From Clostridium cibarium (GTDB lineage Bacteria; Bacillota; Clostridia; Clostridiales; Clostridiaceae), in contig NZ_JACSRA010000019.1 of NCBI RefSeq assembly GCF_014836335.1, forward strand, positions 1-64,000: DNA of 64,000 nucleotides, in the 5' to 3' direction. Position numbers and translations under genes: made by a program. The notes under the pieces are model-generated. The model saw only the letters and a program-made list of their open reading frames with translations. It was not told where the DNA came from and ran no database searches. How positions within the stretch are numbered: the first letter of the stretch is position 1; each line of letters starts with the position of its first letter. This document shows positions 33,515 to 43,346 of this stretch, in pieces.

Positions 33515-36130
33515 ATGTGGTTTAATAAAGATCCCAAGGATGTGATAATCGAATTATCAAGTCATCCCGTTGAAGGTTTATCCTCAGCAGAAGCCCGAAG
33601 AAGATTAGATAGAGATGGCGAAAATAAATTGGCTGGAAAAAAGAAAAAAACATTATTTGCTTTATTCCTAGCACAAATTAACGACGCCATGATTTATATA
33701 CTTATAGCTGCTGCTATTATTTCGGGATTTATGGGTGAAATAAGTGATTCAATCATAATTTTGATAGTTATTTTAATTAACGCTATTATAGGTGTTGTTC
33801 AAGAATCAAAGGCAGAAAAAGCTCTTGAAGCTTTAAAACAATTAAGTACCCCAAAGGCTTTGGTTAAAAGAGATGGAATTTTAACAGAAATCCCCTCTGA
33901 AGAAGTTGTGGTTGGAGATATTGTAATAATAGATGCTGGTAGATATATACCAGCTGACCTTAGGCTAATTGAAAGTGCTAATCTTAAAATTGAGGAATCT
34001 GCCTTTACAGGTGAATCTCTTCCTTCTGATAAGGATGCTAATATATTGATTGTAGCTGAAAAGCCTCAAATTGGTGATATGAAGAATATGGCTTTTATGT
34101 CCACCTTAGCTACTTACGGAAGAGGTTCAGGCATTGTTACTGATACAGGTATGAATACTGAAATAGGAAAAATTGCAAAGATGCTGGATGAAGAAGAGGA
34201 CGATACAACACCTCTTCAAAAGAAATTAGCTGGCCTTGGTAAAACTTTGGGTTTTGCTGCTGTAGGTATTTGTATTTTAATTTTTGCTATTTCAATGTTT
34301 CAAGGTAGAGATTGGTTTGAGATGTTATTAACTGCACTAAGTCTAGCTGTTGCCGCTATTCCTGAAGGGTTACCTGCTATAGTTGCTATTGTTTTAGCTT
34401 TAGGTGTTCAAAGGATGATTAAGGAAAATGCCATAGTAAAAAAACTACCTGCTGTTGAAACCTTAGGTTCTGTATCTATTATATGTTCGGACAAAACAGG
34501 TACTTTAACCATAAATAGAATGACTGTAAAAAAGACCTTTTTTAATGATACCTTAGATATTTTAGACAATTTAGATATTACTAATAATGAAGGTAAACTC
34601 CTAGTAGAAGGTATGGTACTTTGTAATGATGCTACCTCTACTGAAGAATCGAAAACAGGGGATCCTACTGAAATCGCATTACTTGATGTGGGTATAAAAT
34701 TTAATATATTTAAAGATCCATTAAATGAAGAACATAAAAGGATTAATGAAATTCCCTTTGACTCTGATAGAAAACTCATGACCACACTAAATTCCTATGC
34801 TAACAAATATAAAGTTTTTACTAAAGGCGCTATTGATTCTTTATTTAAAATCTGTACTAATATATCAATTAACGGTACAATTTCTCCATTAACTGAAGAG
34901 CTTAAAGAAAAACTCTTAAGTAAATCTAATGAAATGAGCGATGAAGCTCTTAGAGTTCTTGGATTAGCATATAAAGATATAGATACCCCTAACATTCCTT
35001 TAGATGATTTTGAAACTAACTTAACATTTGTTGGGCTTATGGGAATGATAGATCCTCCAAGAGAAGAGGTTAAGTCTTCTATAGAGCTTTGTAAAGGTGC
35101 TGGAATCACACCAATTATGATTACTGGAGATCATAAAAATACCGCCTTTGCCATAGCTAACGAGCTAAATATGGCTGAAGATATTTCTGAATGTATGTCA
35201 GGTAGTGAAATAGATAAATACGAGCAAAATGAATTTAATAAAATAGTAAATAATTATAAGGTTTTTGCTAGGGTTTCCCCTGAGCATAAGGTTAAAATTG
35301 TTAAAGCCTTTAAATCCCATGGTAATATTGTTTCCATGACTGGAGATGGGGTTAATGATGCACCATCTTTAAAAGCTGCAGATATTGGAGTTGCTATGGG
35401 CATTACAGGTACTGACGTTGCAAAAGGTGCTGCTGACATAATATTAACCGATGATAATTTTTCTACTATAGTTAATGCAGTCGAGGAAGGAAGAAATATT
35501 TATAATAATATTAAAAAGGCCATAATATTTCTACTTTCCTGTAACCTTGGGGAAATAGTTGCTTTATTCATAGCTATATTAGTAAACTGGAATTCTCCCC
35601 TTTTACCTATTCATATATTGTGGGTTAATTTAATTACTGATAGTTTTCCTGCTCTTTCCTTAGGCGTTGATCCTATGGATGAAAGTGTAATGGAAGAACC
35701 TCCAAGAAACCCTAAAGAAACTCTATTTTCTGGCCACATGGGATTGTATTTAGCTGTAAATGGAGTACTTATTGGTGCACTTACCCTAATCGCTTTTAAA
35801 TTTGGTGAAAATATTTATCCCGGGTCATTAAGACATGCACAAACTTTAGCTTTTGTGGTTTTAAGTGCATCGCAACTATTCTTCTCTCTTAATATGCGAA
35901 GCACAAAAAAATCTGTATTTAAACTAGGAATCTTCGGCAATAAATATTTAATTGGTTCCTTTATATTGGGATTAGGAATTCAATTTATAATTATAACAAT
36001 TCCTTTCTTTGCAGATATATTTAAGGTTTATCCGCTAACTATAACTGATTGGATAATAGCTATATTAATTTCTACCGTTCCTCTTATAGTTAATGAATTA
36101 TTAAAAATAGCAATAAAGAATAAAAAATAA
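33515..36130 (+). CDS. Calcium-transporting P-type ATPase (P2A/PMCA-like)
   Basis: The product has 871 residues. An N-terminal cation-ATPase domain (HPVEGLSSAEARRRL) is followed by the actuator loop with TGES near residue 165. PEGLP in M4 (about 283-287) is the Ca2+-coordinating type. The phosphorylated Asp326 lies in CSDKTGTLT, KGA lies in the nucleotide domain, and the hinge is TGDGVNDAPSLKAADIG. Four C-terminal membrane helices finish the protein. It pumps Ca2+ (possibly other divalent ions) out of the cell. It is monocistronic, with its own promoter and terminator. Confidence 0.93.
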   Translation: MWFNKDPKDVIIELSSHPVEGLSSAEARRRLDRDGENKLAGKKKKTLFALFLAQINDAMIYILIAAAIISGFMGEISDSIIILIVILINAIIGVVQESKAEKALEALKQLSTPKALVKRDGILTEIPSEEVVVGDIVIIDAGRYIPADLRLIESANLKIEESAFTGESLPSDKDANILIVAEKPQIGDMKNMAFMSTLATYGRGSGIVTDTGMNTEIGKIAKMLDEEEDDTTPLQKKLAGLGKTLGFAAVGICILIFAISMFQGRDWFEMLLTALSLAVAAIPEGLPAIVAIVLALGVQRMIKENAIVKKLPAVETLGSVSIICSDKTGTLTINRMTVKKTFFNDTLDILDNLDITNNEGKLLVEGMVLCNDATSTEESKTGDPTEIALLDVGIKFNIFKDPLNEEHKRINEIPFDSDRKLMTTLNSYANKYKVFTKGAIDSLFKICTNISINGTISPLTEELKEKLLSKSNEMSDEALRVLGLAYKDIDTPNIPLDDFETNLTFVGLMGMIDPPREEVKSSIELCKGAGITPIMITGDHKNTAFAIANELNMAEDISECMSGSEIDKYEQNEFNKIVNNYKVFARVSPEHKVKIVKAFKSHGNIVSMTGDGVNDAPSLKAADIGVAMGITGTDVAKGAADIILTDDNFSTIVNAVEEGRNIYNNIKKAIIFLLSCNLGEIVALFIAILVNWNSPLLPIHILWVNLITDSFPALSLGVDPMDESVMEEPPRNPKETLFSGHMGLYLAVNGVLIGALTLIAFKFGENIYPGSLRHAQTLAFVVLSASQLFFSLNMRSTKKSVFKLGIFGNKYLIGSFILGLGIQFIIITIPFFADIFKVYPLTITDWIIAILISTVPLIVNELLKIAIKNKK

Positions 36131-36143
36131 TAATATCAACTAT

Positions 36144-36175
36144 AAAACACTTGAGAATAAACTCTCAAGTGTTTT
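36144..36175 (+). terminator. Terminator of the ATPase gene
   Basis: A 13-bp stem, AAAACACTTGAGA / TCTCAAGTGTTTT, has a 6-base loop and continues into a T run, 14 bases after the stop codon. Confidence 0.9.
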
Positions 36176-36282
36176 TTTCAATGTCTTTGTTTTTTAACGA
36201 AACATGCTTTACAATATATAGAGATAGAAACAACTAGATGTCAATTTTATCAATCTAAATTTATTATGTAAGGAGTATTTTT

Positions 36283-37101
36283 ATGGTTAATTCAACATCA
36301 ATATTTTTTATGATTCTTAGTTTTATTCTTAGTGTTATATTACCAATCACATTAATAATATTTGTAAAGAAAAAGTATAAGGTTTCATTAAAACCTTTCT
36401 TAGTAGGTGTTTTAGCCTTTTTCATTTCAGCTGAAATATTAGAAAACTTGCTACATTTATATTTCTTAAATGTTAACCCTACTACTACTGCCTTTTTTGC
36501 TAACTCAGCTATAGCATATGCTATTTACGGAGGACTAGCTGCAGGTATCTTTGAAGAAAGTGCAAGATATATATCCTTTAAATATTTTCTTAAACAAAAT
36601 AGAAACTTTTTAGATGGTATATCCTATGGACTAGGCCATGGTTCTATAGAATCTATCTTAATTGGAGGTATAGCAGCCCTTGGTACCATATCAAATTCTT
36701 TAGCAATTAATTCTGGGAAATTCACTTCTATTTCTGAGAAAGCAGGAATTCCTACAGTTAAAATTAATCTGGTAATAGATCAATATGTAAACACCCCAGT
36801 ATTTCAATGGATCACTCCTGGAATAGAAAGAGTATTAGCATTAGCTATTCAAATTGGTTTATCAATTATAGTCCTATATGCAATAAAAGAAAGAAAAAAG
36901 CTTTACTTTTTTGCAGCAATTGCTATACATGCAATAGTTGATATTCCTGCAGCACTTTACCAAAAAGGTGCAATAAGCAATATATACATCTTATATTTAA
37001 TAATTTTTATAGAAGCTTGTTTAATTTTAACTTGTGCATTTAAATTTCTAAGACCAAAATTTTCGAAAAAAGACAACAATGATCTAGACAAAATTTCTTA
37101 A
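36283..37101 (+). CDS. YhfC-family intramembrane glutamic-type protease
   Basis: The product has 272 residues with GGAG 8 bases upstream. Seven or eight membrane helices are visible. The conserved GIFEESARYISFKYF and LGHGSIESILIGG motifs fit the YhfC family, relatives of CPBP/Abi proteases whose active site uses EE and His residues within the membrane; a further conserved AIHAIVDIPAAL follows. Substrate unknown. It stands alone between two terminators and converges on htpG. Confidence 0.85.
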   Translation: MVNSTSIFFMILSFILSVILPITLIIFVKKKYKVSLKPFLVGVLAFFISAEILENLLHLYFLNVNPTTTAFFANSAIAYAIYGGLAAGIFEESARYISFKYFLKQNRNFLDGISYGLGHGSIESILIGGIAALGTISNSLAINSGKFTSISEKAGIPTVKINLVIDQYVNTPVFQWITPGIERVLALAIQIGLSIIVLYAIKERKKLYFFAAIAIHAIVDIPAALYQKGAISNIYILYLIIFIEACLILTCAFKFLRPKFSKKDNNDLDKIS

Positions 37102-37107
37102 ATATAA

Positions 37108-37140
37108 AAATAAGACATACTCTAAGAGTATGTCTTATTT
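37108..37140. terminator. Bidirectional terminator between the YhfC gene and htpG
   Basis: A 15-bp perfect stem, AAATAAGACATACTC / GAGTATGTCTTATTT, has a 3-base loop between convergent genes and T-rich flanks in both directions. Confidence 0.9.
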
Positions 37141-37144
37141 TATA

Positions 37145-39010
37145 CTAAAGAAGTTCTAGCATAAGTTCATTACTTCTCTTAATAAATTCATCTAATTCTT
37201 TAGCATTTAATGCCTTATTTCCTATTAAAGCTAAGTCAACTACTTGCTTCAAGATGTTTTCTACTCTTTCCTTATTAGCATCATCTTCACTTAAGTTAAT
37301 AACCTTTTGTACAATAGGATTTTTCTCATTAATTACAAGAGTTCTTTCTTCTGGGAAGTTCATACCCATAGACATCCCTCCGAATTGAGCTTGCATTTCA
37401 GCCATTCTTCTAGAATACTCAGACACTAACACCATTACTGGAGTATTCTCATTTTTAAGGCTTTCAACTTTGTAATCCTTCATTTTTTCACCAATCACAT
37501 CTTTGAACACCTTAACTATTTTGTCCTTTTCCTCCTGAGATGTTTCTACTTCTTCCTTATCCTTTAATACATCTGATAAATCAGAATCTACTCTGTTAAA
37601 CTTAACAACAGTATCTTTATACTCTAAGAAAGATATAAAATTATTATCTATAGGAGTAGCTAAAATTATAGCATCTAACCCATATTCCTTAAAAAGTTTA
37701 ATGTATTGCGCTTGTTTTTCTAAGTCGCTAACATAGAACACCTTATTTTCATGCTTTTCCTTAGCTGCTTCAAGATAATCTTTTAAAGTTACATGCTTAT
37801 CATTTATAGTTTTAAATATAATAGAGTCCTTTATCTTTTCATAGAAACTCTCTTCTCTTATACAACCATACTTAATGAATACTTGTATATCATCCCAGAA
37901 TTCATTATACTTTTCTCTTTCATTTGTAAAAATAGAATTAAGCTTATCTGCTACTTTCTTTATTATATGTTTTGATATCCTTCCTACTTCCCTGTCATTT
38001 TGAAGGAAACTTCTTGAAACATTTAAAGGAAGATCTGGACAATCTATTGCTCCCTTTAATAATAGCAAGAATTCAGGAATAACTTCCTTTATGTTATCTG
38101 CCACAAATACTTGATTATTAAATAACTTTACCTCACCTTGTACTAATTCAAATTCATTTTTTAGTTTAGGGAAATAAAGAATACCTTTCAAATTAAAAGG
38201 ATAATCAACATTTAAATGAATCCAAAATAATGGATCTTCAAAGTCATGGAACACTTTCTTATAAAAGGCTTTATATTCTTCATCAGTACATTCACTTGGT
38301 TTCTTAAGCCATAAAGGAGATACATCATTTATAGCTACTGGAGACTTTTCTTCTTCTCCTTCTTTCTTTTCTGCACATTCATTTTCTAAGAAAATCTCAA
38401 CTGGCATAAATGCACAGTATTTAGAAATAATTTCACGAACCTTATACTCCTCTAAGAAATCCTTACTATCCTCATTTATAAATAAAGTAATGGTAGTACC
38501 TCTTGATTCTCTATCTGAATCATCCATCTCATATTCTGTACCACCTTCACAAATCCATCTAACTGGCTTTGCATCTTTTTTATAAGATAAAGTATCTATT
38601 TGTACTTTATCAGCTGCCATAAATGCAGAATAGAAACCAAGACCAAAATGACCTATAATATCATTTTCTTCACCGATTTTTTCCTTATACTTTTCTAAGA
38701 AATCCTCTGCACCAGAGAAAGCAATTTGAGTTATATATTTTTCTACTTCTTCCTCTGTCATTCCAATACCGTTATCAGTAAATTTAAGTGTTTTATTATC
38801 CTTGTTCACAGAAATTAATATTTTGAAGTTTTCACCTTCAATACCATTTGTTTCACCCATTGTAACAAGTCTCTTATACTTACTAACAGCATCGCATCCA
38901 TTACTGATAAGTTCTCTTATAAATATATCCTTATCAGAATAAAGCCATTTTTTTATAATCGGAAAAATATTTTCAGTATGAATTGAAATGTTTCCTTTTT
39001 TATTACTCAT
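37145..39010 (-). CDS. htpG: Molecular chaperone HtpG (Hsp90)
   Basis: The product has 621 residues. The N-terminal GHKL ATPase domain has ELISNGCDAVSKYKRL, DNGIGMTEEEVEKYI and IGHFGLGFYSAFMAAD. The middle domain has SRGTTITLFIN and DCPDLPLNVSRSFLQ with the catalytic-loop Arg. The C-terminal dimerisation domain lies around 510-620. An acidic insert (ECAEKKEGEEEKS) follows residue 210. The length is normal for bacterial Hsp90. GGGAGGG precedes the ATG, and a sigma-A promoter is visible upstream; I saw no CIRCE element. Confidence 0.96.
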   Translation of the reverse strand: MSNKKGNISIHTENIFPIIKKWLYSDKDIFIRELISNGCDAVSKYKRLVTMGETNGIEGENFKILISVNKDNKTLKFTDNGIGMTEEEVEKYITQIAFSGAEDFLEKYKEKIGEENDIIGHFGLGFYSAFMAADKVQIDTLSYKKDAKPVRWICEGGTEYEMDDSDRESRGTTITLFINEDSKDFLEEYKVREIISKYCAFMPVEIFLENECAEKKEGEEEKSPVAINDVSPLWLKKPSECTDEEYKAFYKKVFHDFEDPLFWIHLNVDYPFNLKGILYFPKLKNEFELVQGEVKLFNNQVFVADNIKEVIPEFLLLLKGAIDCPDLPLNVSRSFLQNDREVGRISKHIIKKVADKLNSIFTNEREKYNEFWDDIQVFIKYGCIREESFYEKIKDSIIFKTINDKHVTLKDYLEAAKEKHENKVFYVSDLEKQAQYIKLFKEYGLDAIILATPIDNNFISFLEYKDTVVKFNRVDSDLSDVLKDKEEVETSQEEKDKIVKVFKDVIGEKMKDYKVESLKNENTPVMVLVSEYSRRMAEMQAQFGGMSMGMNFPEERTLVINEKNPIVQKVINLSEDDANKERVENILKQVVDLALIGNKALNAKELDEFIKRSNELMLELL

Positions 39011-39033
39011 AATTAATCCCTCCCTAAATAATT

Positions 39034-39062
39034 ATTTTAATTATTTTCCCTTAAAATGTCAA
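39034..39062 (-). promoter_or_regulatory. Promoter of htpG
   Basis: On the minus strand TTGACA and TAAAAT are separated by 17 bases, about 25 bases before the start codon. The -35 box overlaps the last codons of the decayed reductase gene upstream. Confidence 0.75.
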
Positions 39063-39500
39063 ACTAGCTTTATCATCAAATCCATATTACAAGATTTATA
39101 TTTGTATACTATAACAATTTTATTTAAATTGAAAATACTCATAATTAAATTTTCATTACATGCTAACATCTCTAATTCGTCAATATAAGCACCTTCTTTA
39201 TCATTATTATATGCATAGAAAAAATCTACCGAATATTCTTTTGGTATACCTGCTTGTATGAAACTTCTAAAAGGTGTTACCCCTATTCCACCAGCAATCC
39301 ATATTTGATTTTTTACTCCTTTTTTGTAATCAAACTTTCCATGTGGCCCTGTTACAACAAATTCATCACCTATACAATTTATAATATTTAATCATATTCT
39401 TAAAGGATCCATGGAGAAAACATCATAATTTGCACTTCCATAATAGTGATAAACACCCATGGCATAGGCAACTAGCATAAATTTATGAATGTTTTTTCAT
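39059..39500 (-). pseudogene. Remnant of a ferric-reductase-like flavin oxidoreductase
   Basis: The frame near 39490-39395 reads KFMLVAYAMGVYHYYG and YDVFSMDP, like the last membrane part of ferric-reductase-type proteins, and hits TGA. It continues in the same frame as GDEFVVTGPHGKFDYKKG, then IWIAGGIGVTPFRSFIQAG, a ferredoxin-reductase-type NAD-binding core, and ends at 39059. The heme region and most of the FAD domain are missing. It is thus a gene reduced by a large deletion plus an internal stop. Confidence 0.75.
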
Positions 39501-39526
39501 CTTTCATAAGCTAATAAGATTAAAAA

Positions 39527-40114
39527 TTAATTGCCACTTATACTAATATTATATAATTTAATACAACTTCTTACTCTTTGTATAGAAGAATAAAGCCCTG
39601 CTACACATGTTAAATACAAAATGCAATAAACAAAACTTAATCCATTATCTACAAACATACATCTAGAAATACATGCGAGGCCTGGAATAATAAAAAATAT
39701 TGCTGCTACTTTCCTCCCAATCTTATCAAAAACAAAAACATTCTTTGATTCTTGGTTGTAGTATTTAATGAATTTTGATGTTGCTGTAAACTCTATAAAT
39801 TTGAAACATACAAAAATCAAAAACCATACTGGAAGTATTCCAACCACTATTAGTGCTGAATAAGAAATAATTATATATAATAAATCTGCAGATACATCTA
39901 GTTTTGCTCCTAGAACAGAGCTTGTCCCCATTCTTCTTGCAATTTTTCCATCTGCTAAATCTGAAATACAAATAACTAAGAATACAAAAATTAAACTTAT
40001 AATATTGTCTTTTTTATATTGAAACTGTTCCAAAATAAAATATAAAAATATGAAAGTCAGAACCATTCTTGTTATTGTAATACTATTAGGTATATATTTA
40101 CCCATAATCTTCAT
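39527..40114 (-). CDS. CDP-alcohol phosphatidyltransferase family protein
   Basis: The product has 195 residues with AGGAG before the ATG. The signature DG-x2-AR-x8-G-x3-D-x3-D is complete (ADGKIARRMGTSSVLGAKLD, then VSAD). Five or six membrane helices are visible. It joins a CDP-activated lipid to an alcohol acceptor in the cytoplasmic membrane. The start MKIMGKYIPNSITITRM resembles PgsA-type enzymes, but the acceptor cannot be decided from sequence. Monocistronic; it faces the reductase remnant downstream. Confidence 0.85.
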   Translation of the reverse strand: MKIMGKYIPNSITITRMVLTFIFLYFILEQFQYKKDNIISLIFVFLVICISDLADGKIARRMGTSSVLGAKLDVSADLLYIIISYSALIVVGILPVWFLIFVCFKFIEFTATSKFIKYYNQESKNVFVFDKIGRKVAAIFFIIPGLACISRCMFVDNGLSFVYCILYLTCVAGLYSSIQRVRSCIKLYNISISGN

Positions 40115-40283
40115 ACTTTCACTCCTAAATCTCTATATAATTTAAATTTGATCTAAAATAATTTCATACTCAAATTATATAACTTCAAAATTAATCCAAC
40201 CTTAATGTCAGCTTAAAATTTGCTGAGAAAATGCAAGACTATTATTATGCACTTCATTATTAAATATAACTAATTACAATAAA

Positions 40284-40332
40284 AATACTCTTATTATAGG
40301 GTATTTTCAATTACCACTACAATAAGAGTATT
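40284..40332 (-). terminator. Terminator of the asd gene
   Basis: A 12-bp stem, AATACTCTTATT / AATAAGAGTATT, has a 25-base loop and lies about 45 bases past the stop codon at 40375. The remaining bases of 40115-40283 show no gene. Confidence 0.7.
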
Positions 40333-40374
40333 AAATACAATATATTTAAAGTTTTACTATAAACTTTTCCCTAA

Positions 40375-41460
40375 TTATTTTGCTGTTAAATATCCAGCAG
40401 CCTTTAAATATTCAGCTGATAAAACTCCACCACCTGCTGCACCTCTTAAAGTGTTATGAGAAAGTCCAACAAATTTATAATCATAAACCTTATCTTCTCT
40501 TAATCTTCCCATAGTGATTCCCATTCCATTTTCATAATTTCTATCAAGCTTTGGTTGTGGTCTATCACTTTCTTCAAAATAGTGCAATAATTGTTTTGGA
40601 GCACTTGGAAGGTTATAAGCAAGTTCTGGTGCTTTAAAGTTATTCCAAGCTTCGATTATTTCTTCCTTTGAAGGTTTATTTTTAAACTTAACAAAAACTG
40701 CAGCTAAGTGACCATCAGAAACTGGTACTCTTATACATTGAGTTGTTATTACAGGATTTTCTGCACTAATTATTTTACCATCTTCAACCTTACCCCATAC
40801 TTTTAATGGTTCATTTTCGCTCTTTTCTTCTTCCCCACCAATGTATGGAATTACATTGTCAATAATTTCAGGGAATTCATTAAATGTCTTACCTGATCCT
40901 GATATTGCTTGATAAGTACAAGCTAATATCTCAACTGGTTCAAACTTCTTTAAGGCACTTATAGGAGGAACATAACTTTGAATAGAACAGTTTGGTTTTA
41001 CTGCTATAAATCCTCTCTTAGTTCCTAAACGTTTCTTTTGTGCTTCAATAACCTTTGCGTGATCCCCATTTATCTCAGGTATAATTACTGGCACATCTTC
41101 CACCATTCTGTTAGCAGAATTGTTAGATACAACTGGTGTCTCATGTTTTGCATAATCTTCTTCTAAAAGCTTTGTTTTTTCTTTATCTAAGGAGATTGCA
41201 CAGAATACAAAGTCAACCAATTTTGAAATTTCTTCTACTTCATATGCATCTTTAATTACTAATTTTTTAATATTTTCTGGAATAGGGGTTGCCATCTTCC
41301 ATCTACCTTCAACTGCTTCTTCATAAGTTTGCCCAGCTGATCTCTTACTAGCAGCAACTACTACTATTTCAAACCAAGGATGATTCTCTAAAAGACATGC
41401 AAATCTTTGCCCAACCATGCCTGTAGCTCCTATAATCCCAACTTTTAATTTATTGCTCAT
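40375..41460 (-). CDS. asd: Aspartate-semialdehyde dehydrogenase
   Basis: The product has 361 residues from the ATG at 41458-41460 (GAGGTGG upstream; a longer frame has no site). The N-terminal NADP-binding GIIGATGMVGQRFA is followed by the active-site cysteine in KPNCSIQSY. Downstream PVSDGHLAAVFVKFK and the C-terminal MGRLREDKVYDYKFVGLSHN with GAAGG also fit. Length and motifs match the archaeal/fungal-like branch found in clostridia. It reduces aspartyl phosphate to the semialdehyde for Lys, Thr, Met and cell-wall synthesis. A LysR-type gene is divergent, 122 bases away. I see no lysine riboswitch in that gap. Confidence 0.93.
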   Translation of the reverse strand: MSNKLKVGIIGATGMVGQRFACLLENHPWFEIVVVAASKRSAGQTYEEAVEGRWKMATPIPENIKKLVIKDAYEVEEISKLVDFVFCAISLDKEKTKLLEEDYAKHETPVVSNNSANRMVEDVPVIIPEINGDHAKVIEAQKKRLGTKRGFIAVKPNCSIQSYVPPISALKKFEPVEILACTYQAISGSGKTFNEFPEIIDNVIPYIGGEEEKSENEPLKVWGKVEDGKIISAENPVITTQCIRVPVSDGHLAAVFVKFKNKPSKEEIIEAWNNFKAPELAYNLPSAPKQLLHYFEESDRPQPKLDRNYENGMGITMGRLREDKVYDYKFVGLSHNTLRGAAGGGVLSAEYLKAAGYLTAK

Positions 41461-41582
41461 TACTACCACCTCAAAATTAATTTGTGTTTCATTACATATA
41501 TATGATATCATGAAAATATATATTAGTAAAATCGATAATTCAAATTGATATATTCAAAATTTTTGATACGGAGGTGTTTTAA

Positions 41583-42506
41583 ATGGACTTTCGTCAACTT
41601 AACACATTTTTAACAATAGGCAAACTACAAAGCTTTACTGGAGCAGCTTCAACACTTGGTTATGCTCAATCAACAATTACAACTCAAATTAAACAATTAG
41701 AAGATGAACTTGGAGTAAAGCTCTTTGATAGAATAGGAAAAAACGTAACGCTAACTCACGAAGGTAAAAAACTCCTGCCTTATGCTAAACAAATGCTTAA
41801 ACTTTCTCAAGATATTAAAAATGTAGTATTTAGTGAAGAATCTCCAAAAGGCACACTAACTATAGGTGCTGCTGAATCTTTGTGTGTAATAAGACTTCCA
41901 GAAATTTTAAAAGAATACAGAAAACTTTTTCCTAGCGTCGAAGTATCATTAAAATTTGGTAGTTGTGCTGACTTTAGGCATTATTTAAAAGACAACATAA
42001 TCGACGTAGCTTTTTCCCTTGGAAGAAAAATTGATTCTGAAGAATTTATTTCTGAAGTTGAATTTGATGAACCTATGTTACTTTTAGCGTACCCTGGACA
42101 TCCACTAATAGAAAAAAAAGAAATATTTCCAAAGGATATTGAAAATGAGCCTCTTATACTTACAGAGACAGGCTGCAGCTATAGAGCATCTTTTGAAAAT
42201 ATTTTAAATGAGTATAATGTAAAACAAAACTTAGTTTTAGAAACAGGAAGTGTTCAAGCTATTAAACAATTTACAATGAGTGGACTTGGAATAACCTTAT
42301 TACCAGAAGTAGCTGTCGTAGACGAGGTAAAGTCAGGCAAGCTTATTCCTTTAAATTGGTGTGGTCCAAATTTTGGAGTTATTTCTCAGGTTATCTACCA
42401 TAAGGATAAATGGATATCTCCAGCCTTAAAAGAATTTCTAAAGCTTTCAAAAAAATTAATGGCAAAAGACATTGAAAAATATAATCTTAACTGTGTTAGT
42501 GAGTAG
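41583..42506 (+). CDS. LysR-family transcription regulator
   Basis: The product has 307 residues with GGAGGTG 8 bases upstream. The N-terminal HTH (SFTGAASTLGYAQSTITTQI, about residues 17-36) and helix (QLEDELGVKLFDRIG) are typical. The periplasmic-binding-like effector domain starts near residue 90. It may control the divergent asd gene, since LysR proteins usually act on the neighbouring divergent promoter. The effector is unknown. Confidence 0.9.
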   Translation: MDFRQLNTFLTIGKLQSFTGAASTLGYAQSTITTQIKQLEDELGVKLFDRIGKNVTLTHEGKKLLPYAKQMLKLSQDIKNVVFSEESPKGTLTIGAAESLCVIRLPEILKEYRKLFPSVEVSLKFGSCADFRHYLKDNIIDVAFSLGRKIDSEEFISEVEFDEPMLLLAYPGHPLIEKKEIFPKDIENEPLILTETGCSYRASFENILNEYNVKQNLVLETGSVQAIKQFTMSGLGITLLPEVAVVDEVKSGKLIPLNWCGPNFGVISQVIYHKDKWISPALKEFLKLSKKLMAKDIEKYNLNCVSE

Positions 42507-42537
42507 TATAAAATATATTAAAAATTAATGAAAACCT

Positions 42538-42570
42538 AAAAGCAAAGGCAGAAGTTCTACCTTTGCTTTT
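42538..42570. terminator. Bidirectional terminator
   Basis: The stem AAAAGCAAAGG / CCTTTGCTTTT (11 bp, 11-base loop) lies between convergent genes, with T runs both ways. Confidence 0.85.
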
Positions 42571-42574
42571 CTCA

Positions 42575-43204
42575 TCAGGAAATAATGACATCAAAATATG
42601 TCATAGTTCCATAGTGACTATAAATATAAAAATCTTCAAGTGTAATAACTTTTCTCTCTCCCCAAGTTGAAACATTTAAATAAGTTTTATCATTATTCTC
42701 AAAAAGTCTAGTAACAGTCATCCAATGCCAATCAAATTCTTTTAATACATTATTTTTTAACATAAGTAAAGCTACCGGACTATCTTTTCTTAAAGCTTCT
42801 TTTATAAATTCTTTTAACTTATCAAAATCATATTCTGTAGTTATCCAATTTGACTTTACCCTTACCCCTCTATCCTCTGCAAAGTCTATAACTCTATCCA
42901 TAAAATATAATGATGAAATAGTTCCTAGAACTTCATCAGGATAAATATATTTTCCTAAGCTTTCCATATGTTTTATAAAGTTATCCTTTTTCATATCATT
43001 AAATTTGTATAATTTCTTATCTCCATCCCTTAAAGATATATATGCAGTTATGTTTGCTGCTGCTACAGTGCTACATCCAACCCTTCTAAATGCTTCTTCC
43101 TTAAACCATTTTTGATCACCACCATAATAGTGTTTCTTTTCATCAAAAATATCAAGAAATCCCTCTGAGTTTTTTAAAGCAACAATATCATCACAAACCA
43201 CCAT
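42575..43204 (-). CDS. Hypothetical protein, possible papain-like cysteine peptidase fold
   Basis: The product has 209 residues from the ATG at 43202-43204, preceded by GGGAG; a longer upstream frame has a hydrophobic start but no better site. FRRVGCSTVAAANITAYI near residue 40 (Cys followed by a helix), FDWHWMTVTR near 165 and YLNVSTWGE near 185 resemble the Cys, His and Asn/Asp order of C39/papain-like peptidases. No signal peptide in the shorter form. No neighbour hints at its substrate. Treat the fold as a suggestion. Confidence 0.6.
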   Translation of the reverse strand: MVVCDDIVALKNSEGFLDIFDEKKHYYGGDQKWFKEEAFRRVGCSTVAAANITAYISLRDGDKKLYKFNDMKKDNFIKHMESLGKYIYPDEVLGTISSLYFMDRVIDFAEDRGVRVKSNWITTEYDFDKLKEFIKEALRKDSPVALLMLKNNVLKEFDWHWMTVTRLFENNDKTYLNVSTWGERKVITLEDFYIYSHYGTMTYFDVIIS

Positions 43205-43346
43205 ATTTTCAACTCCCATACACTTAAAAATTTTTCCTACTATATGTATATAGTTTATATATTTACTTAATGACAATATTGTTAATAAAAAAAAGCTATT
43301 CAAAAGACAAAATATATTTGCCTTTTGACACAGCTTCCTCTAATCC

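Noticed and set aside
41461-41582. Lysine riboswitch before asd
   Set aside because: The gap is only 122 bases shared by two divergent promoters, with none of the expected helices or a terminator.
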